DNA of 24,414 nt from DATGKK01 sp035294725 (GTDB lineage Bacteria; Actinomycetota; Acidimicrobiia; Acidimicrobiales; Bog-793): positions 1-24,414 of the forward strand of contig DATGKK010000104.1 in NCBI GenBank assembly GCA_035294725.1, read 5' to 3'. Shown piece after piece: positions 22,627 to 24,414 of this stretch. Numbering within the stretch: the stretch's first letter is position 1; the number at the start of each line of letters is the position of its first letter. A model generated the notes under the pieces. It saw only the letters and a list, made by a program, of their open reading frames with translations. It had not been told where the DNA came from and made no database searches. The position numbers were made by a program, and so were the translations under genes.

Positions 22627-23292
22627 GTGAGCACCACCGCCGCCGGCGCCGCCACGCGCGCCCTCATCTTGCGGGCGGCGCTGTCCTGTTTCGCCCGCAA
22701 CGGCTACGACGGCACCTCGCTCAACGACATCGCCGGCGAGGTCGGCATCCGCCGCCAGAGCCTGCTCCACCACTTCCCTTCAAAGGAGGTGCTCTACCGC
22801 CAGGTGCTCGAGGCGAGCTTCATGGACTGGGTCGCCCGCGTCGCCGGCGCCGTCGATCAGCCCCGGGAGGGTTGGGAGCAGGTGGACCGGGTGCTCACGG
22901 TGGGCTTCCGCTTCTTCGCCGAGAGCCCGGACTTCGTCCGCCTCGTGCGCCAGGAGTCCCTCGCCGGGGGCGGGCGGCTCGCCCACGAGCTCGGGGAGGC
23001 CGTGCAGCCGATGATGCGGCGCGCCGTCGCGTTCTTCGAGCGCCAGATGGCCCTTGGCAACTTCCGGGCCCACGATCCCGAGCAGCTCATCTTGACCGGC
23101 TACGCCGCCCTCTCGATGTGGTTCAGCGACGGCCCGTTCCTCGAGGCGGTCCTCGGGCGCGACCCGCTCGCCGCCGAGGAGCTGGAGCGCCGCCTCGACC
23201 ATCTGAGGTCGTTCTTCAGGGCCGCCCTCGAGCCCTCCGAGGCGGGCTGCGAGGTGGCGCACCGCCCGGCGCGCTCCGGCGCTGCCTCCTGA
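22627..23292 (+). CDS. TetR-family transcriptional regulator, likely of lipid genes
   Basis: DNA-binding repressor of 221 aa. The N-terminal domain is typical TetR: ILRAALSCFARNGYDGTSLNDIAGEVG, then recognition helix IRRQSLLHHFPSKEVLY, with the HTH at about residues 30-50. The C-terminal ligand domain (about 60-200) is not specific enough to name the inducer. The divergent desaturase and downstream thioesterase suggest a fatty acyl-CoA or fatty acid. GTG 22627 is chosen since it lies 6 nt after TACGCT. GTG 22609, six codons upstream and next to a purine-rich GGGAGG, is the alternative, but its start would lie before the -10 box. The stop is 12 nt before the thioesterase gene, so the two are probably co-transcribed. 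Confidence 0.93.
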   Translation: MSTTAAGAATRALILRAALSCFARNGYDGTSLNDIAGEVGIRRQSLLHHFPSKEVLYRQVLEASFMDWVARVAGAVDQPREGWEQVDRVLTVGFRFFAESPDFVRLVRQESLAGGGRLAHELGEAVQPMMRRAVAFFERQMALGNFRAHDPEQLILTGYAALSMWFSDGPFLEAVLGRDPLAAEELERRLDHLRSFFRAALEPSEAGCEVAHRPARSGAAS

Positions 23293-23304
23293 GCGGGGGC
23301 GCCC

Positions 23305-23712
23305 GTGAGCCGGATGCAGGTGCCCCCGAACTGCGACCTCACCCTCGGGATGGTCTGTCTCGACAAGGCGACGCCCGGCCGGACCGTCTGGCGGATGAAG
23401 GCCGACGAGCGGTTCGCGAACACCGCCGGGATCATCCAGGGCGGCTTCATCGGCGCCTTCGCCGACTCGGCCATGGGCGCCTCGGCGGTGACCTTCGCCC
23501 TCGCCGGGCAGTCGGGCAAGGTGGGGGTGGCGAACGCGGAGATGAAGGTGAGCTTCCTCCGGCCGGTCGCGGTCGGCACCGACCTCACCTGCGAGGCGAC
23601 GGTGGTCTCGGGGGGCGAGCGGGTGGTGTTCTGCGAGGCGACCGTCTCCGACGGCGCCGGCCGGCTCGCCGCGAGGGCGAGCTCGACCTACCTCGTCACC
23701 CCGAGGTCCTAG
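23305..23712 (+). CDS. PaaI-type hotdog-fold thioesterase
   Basis: Small hotdog protein of 135 aa, probably hydrolysing acyl- or aryl-CoA thioesters. The core motif ANTAGIIQGGFIGAFADSAMG contains Asn39, Gln45-Gly-Gly and Asp54. Gln takes the place of the His of the usual HGG motif, a variant also met in this superfamily. AEMKVSFLRPVAVGTDLTCEATVV is the typical second half. The start is GTG 23305, 12 nt after the tetR stop, with no good ribosome binding site; ATG 23314 is an alternative three codons in. Position downstream of tetR and near the desaturase suggests a role in acyl-CoA balance, but the substrate cannot be read from the sequence. Confidence 0.88.
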   Translation: MSRMQVPPNCDLTLGMVCLDKATPGRTVWRMKADERFANTAGIIQGGFIGAFADSAMGASAVTFALAGQSGKVGVANAEMKVSFLRPVAVGTDLTCEATVVSGGERVVFCEATVSDGAGRLAARASSTYLVTPRS

Positions 23713-23770
23713 CGTGCCGGCCCGGCCCCCCTCGACCGCCGCCTCGCCGCCTGGCAGGTGCCGCAGTTGG

Positions 23771-23776
23771 TAGGTT
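23771..23776 (+). promoter_or_regulatory. -10 box (TAGGTT) of the small membrane protein operon
   Basis: TAGGTT ends 7 nt before ATG 23784, again the leaderless arrangement. CTGGCA (23751-23756) resembles a -35, but the 14-nt spacing is short. The 71-bp gap after the thioesterase holds nothing else that I recognise. Confidence 0.5.
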
Positions 23777-23783
23777 GGCGACG

Positions 23784-24113
23784 ATGGCGAAACCCCGGCA
23801 GAAGGTGAGCGAGACGAAGACCGAGGTGACCGAGCTCGTCGGGCTCGTGAAGGCCTACGCGCTCCAGGAGACCGTCGGGCCGCTCAAGAGGATCGGCCGC
23901 ACCGTCGCCTTCGGCTCGGCCGCGGCGGTGGTGTTCGGGATCGCCTCGGTGCTGACCCTCGTCGGGGTCCTGCGGCTGCTCCAGACCGACACGGGCCACG
24001 TCTTCGCGGGCGAGTGGGACTGGGTCCCGTACCTGCTCACGATCGGGGCCGGGTTCCTCATGCTCGGCGCCGCCGCCGCGCTCGTGCTGCGCAAGCGACC
24101 GGAGGTGCGATGA
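23784..24113 (+). CDS. Small two-helix membrane protein (phage-holin-family-like)
   Basis: 109 aa protein with a polar, charged N-terminus (1-40: KVSETKTEVTELVGLVKAYALQE), a membrane helix at about 42-66, a short loop with GEWDW, a second helix at about 82-103 and a basic end (RKRPEVR). This layout resembles the proteins labelled actinobacterial holin or phage holin family, which are ordinary chromosomal membrane proteins of unknown role. No phage genes are nearby. It begins directly after a -10 box and ends in an ATGA overlap with the next gene, so the two are translationally coupled. No function is assigned beyond membrane location. Confidence 0.82.
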   Translation: MAKPRQKVSETKTEVTELVGLVKAYALQETVGPLKRIGRTVAFGSAAAVVFGIASVLTLVGVLRLLQTDTGHVFAGEWDWVPYLLTIGAGFLMLGAAAALVLRKRPEVR

Positions 24114-24319
24114 GCCAGCGGGTCACCCTCGACGACATCGAGGCGAAGCTGCGGGGGCTCGCCGGCTCGGCCCAGTCCTCGGCGACGGCGAGGGCGAGCG
24201 CGCCGCCCGCCATCGCCGTCGGGGCGGCCGGCGCGGTGCTCGCCGTGGCCGCCGTCTACCTGCTCGGGCGCCGCCGCGGCCGCAAAGCGGCGCCGGTGCT
24301 CGAGATCCGCCGCATCTGA
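24110..24319 (+). CDS. Small single-helix membrane protein, hypothetical
   Basis: 69 aa. The N-terminal amphipathic VTLDDIEAKLRGLAGSA is followed by a Ser/Ala linker, one membrane helix (about 34-53) and a basic RRRGRK stop-transfer segment, which suggests that the C-terminus is cytoplasmic. The ATG overlaps the stop of the preceding membrane protein (ATGA). The same frame opens earlier, but the coupled ATG fits the compact gene layout. I do not recognise a named family; it probably acts with its neighbour. Confidence 0.75.
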   Translation: MSQRVTLDDIEAKLRGLAGSAQSSATARASAPPAIAVGAAGAVLAVAAVYLLGRRRGRKAAPVLEIRRI

Positions 24320-24332
24320 GCGGGGAGGCACG

Positions 24333-24414
24333 GTGGGGGGTCTCGTCGATCGCATGACGCGGGCGGTCGTGCGCCGCGGGGTGCGCGAGGGCCTTTTGGG
24401 CGGCGACGGCAAGT
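24333..24414 (+). CDS. 5' end of a small gene, hypothetical (cut by right edge)
   Basis: The GTG at 24333 is preceded by a good ribosome binding site (GGGGAGG, 4-nt spacer) and lies 13 nt after the previous stop. The 27 visible codons read as a basic, helical start (VDRMTRAVVRRGVREGLLGG). It is likely the third member of the small membrane protein operon. Too little is visible for a function. Confidence 0.55.
   Translation, partial: MGGLVDRMTRAVVRRGVREGLLGGDGK

Noticed and set aside
22557..22700. Upstream extension of the desaturase by 48 codons
   Set aside because: The added segment runs through the operator and into tetR on the other strand and looks non-coding. The ATG at 22556 follows a -10 box directly and starts the first membrane helix.
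21573..24113. Plus-strand open frame of 846 codons running across the desaturase, tetR and thioesterase
   Set aside because: Only its last 109 codons, from ATG 23784, look like a protein with membrane helices. The rest is a shadow of other frames, and a -10 box precedes 23784.
23784..24319. Prophage remnant suggested by the holin-like protein
   Set aside because: No endolysin, integrase, structural genes or attachment repeats are nearby. Holin-family labels are common on ordinary small actinobacterial membrane proteins, and base composition matches the surroundings.

Overview
The window is very GC-rich, gene-dense DNA with the hallmarks of an actinobacterium. It carries the CofG part of F420 cofactor synthesis, the GlgE alpha-glucan pathway with a trehalose synthase-maltokinase fusion, many GTG starts, and stop/start overlaps of the ATGA and GTGA type. 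A short NAD-type 6-phosphogluconate dehydrogenase and frequent TAGNNT boxes a few bases before start codons would fit a deep-branching lineage such as Acidimicrobiia. That placement is an inference, because no rRNA or other taxonomic marker is present.

Layout. 1-1202 (minus): 5' part of an FO-synthase gene (fbiC/cofG) running off the left edge. 1245-3401 (plus): glgX, divergent from fbiC over about 40 bp. 3415-21552 (minus): ten tightly packed genes in transcription order tkt, tal, pgi, gnd, pgl, glgE, treS-mak fusion, malQ, glgB, treY. Most junctions overlap by 4 bp or are a few bases apart; only pgi/gnd (69 bp) and gnd/pgl (16 bp) have real gaps. glgX and treY converge on a strong bulged hairpin that contains both stop codons. 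21741-22556 (minus): a fatty acyl desaturase, divergent from 22627-23292 (plus), a TetR-family regulator. A 22-bp palindrome lies between them. A PaaI-type hotdog thioesterase follows tetR. 23784 to the right edge (plus): two small membrane proteins and the start of a third small gene.

How the genes fit together. The ten-gene block plus glgX joins the non-oxidative and part of the oxidative pentose phosphate pathway to alpha-glucan and trehalose turnover. TreS-Mak turns trehalose into maltose and then maltose 1-phosphate, GlgE polymerises it, GlgB branches it, GlgX and MalQ trim and rearrange it, and TreY makes maltooligosyl-trehalose ends. Pgi, Pgl, Gnd, Tal and Tkt handle the hexose and pentose phosphates. 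The expected partners treZ, zwf, glgP and glgA/glgC/glgM are not in the window. The right-hand block looks like a self-contained, locally regulated lipid module.

Regulation. Every gene that should head a transcript (fbiC, glgX, tkt, desaturase, tetR, the 23784 gene), plus internal glgE, has a TANNNT hexamer ending 6-9 nt before its start codon. This spacing predicts leaderless mRNAs. Genes inside the operons lack the box, and several have Shine-Dalgarno sequences or overlap-coupled starts instead. I found no CRISPR, insertion sequence, tRNA or rRNA, and no gene-free stretch longer than about 190 bp. I see no convincing previously undescribed system. The most notable items are the size and composition of the sugar operon, the leaderless-promoter pattern, the interlocked fbiC/glgX promoters and the desaturase operator.
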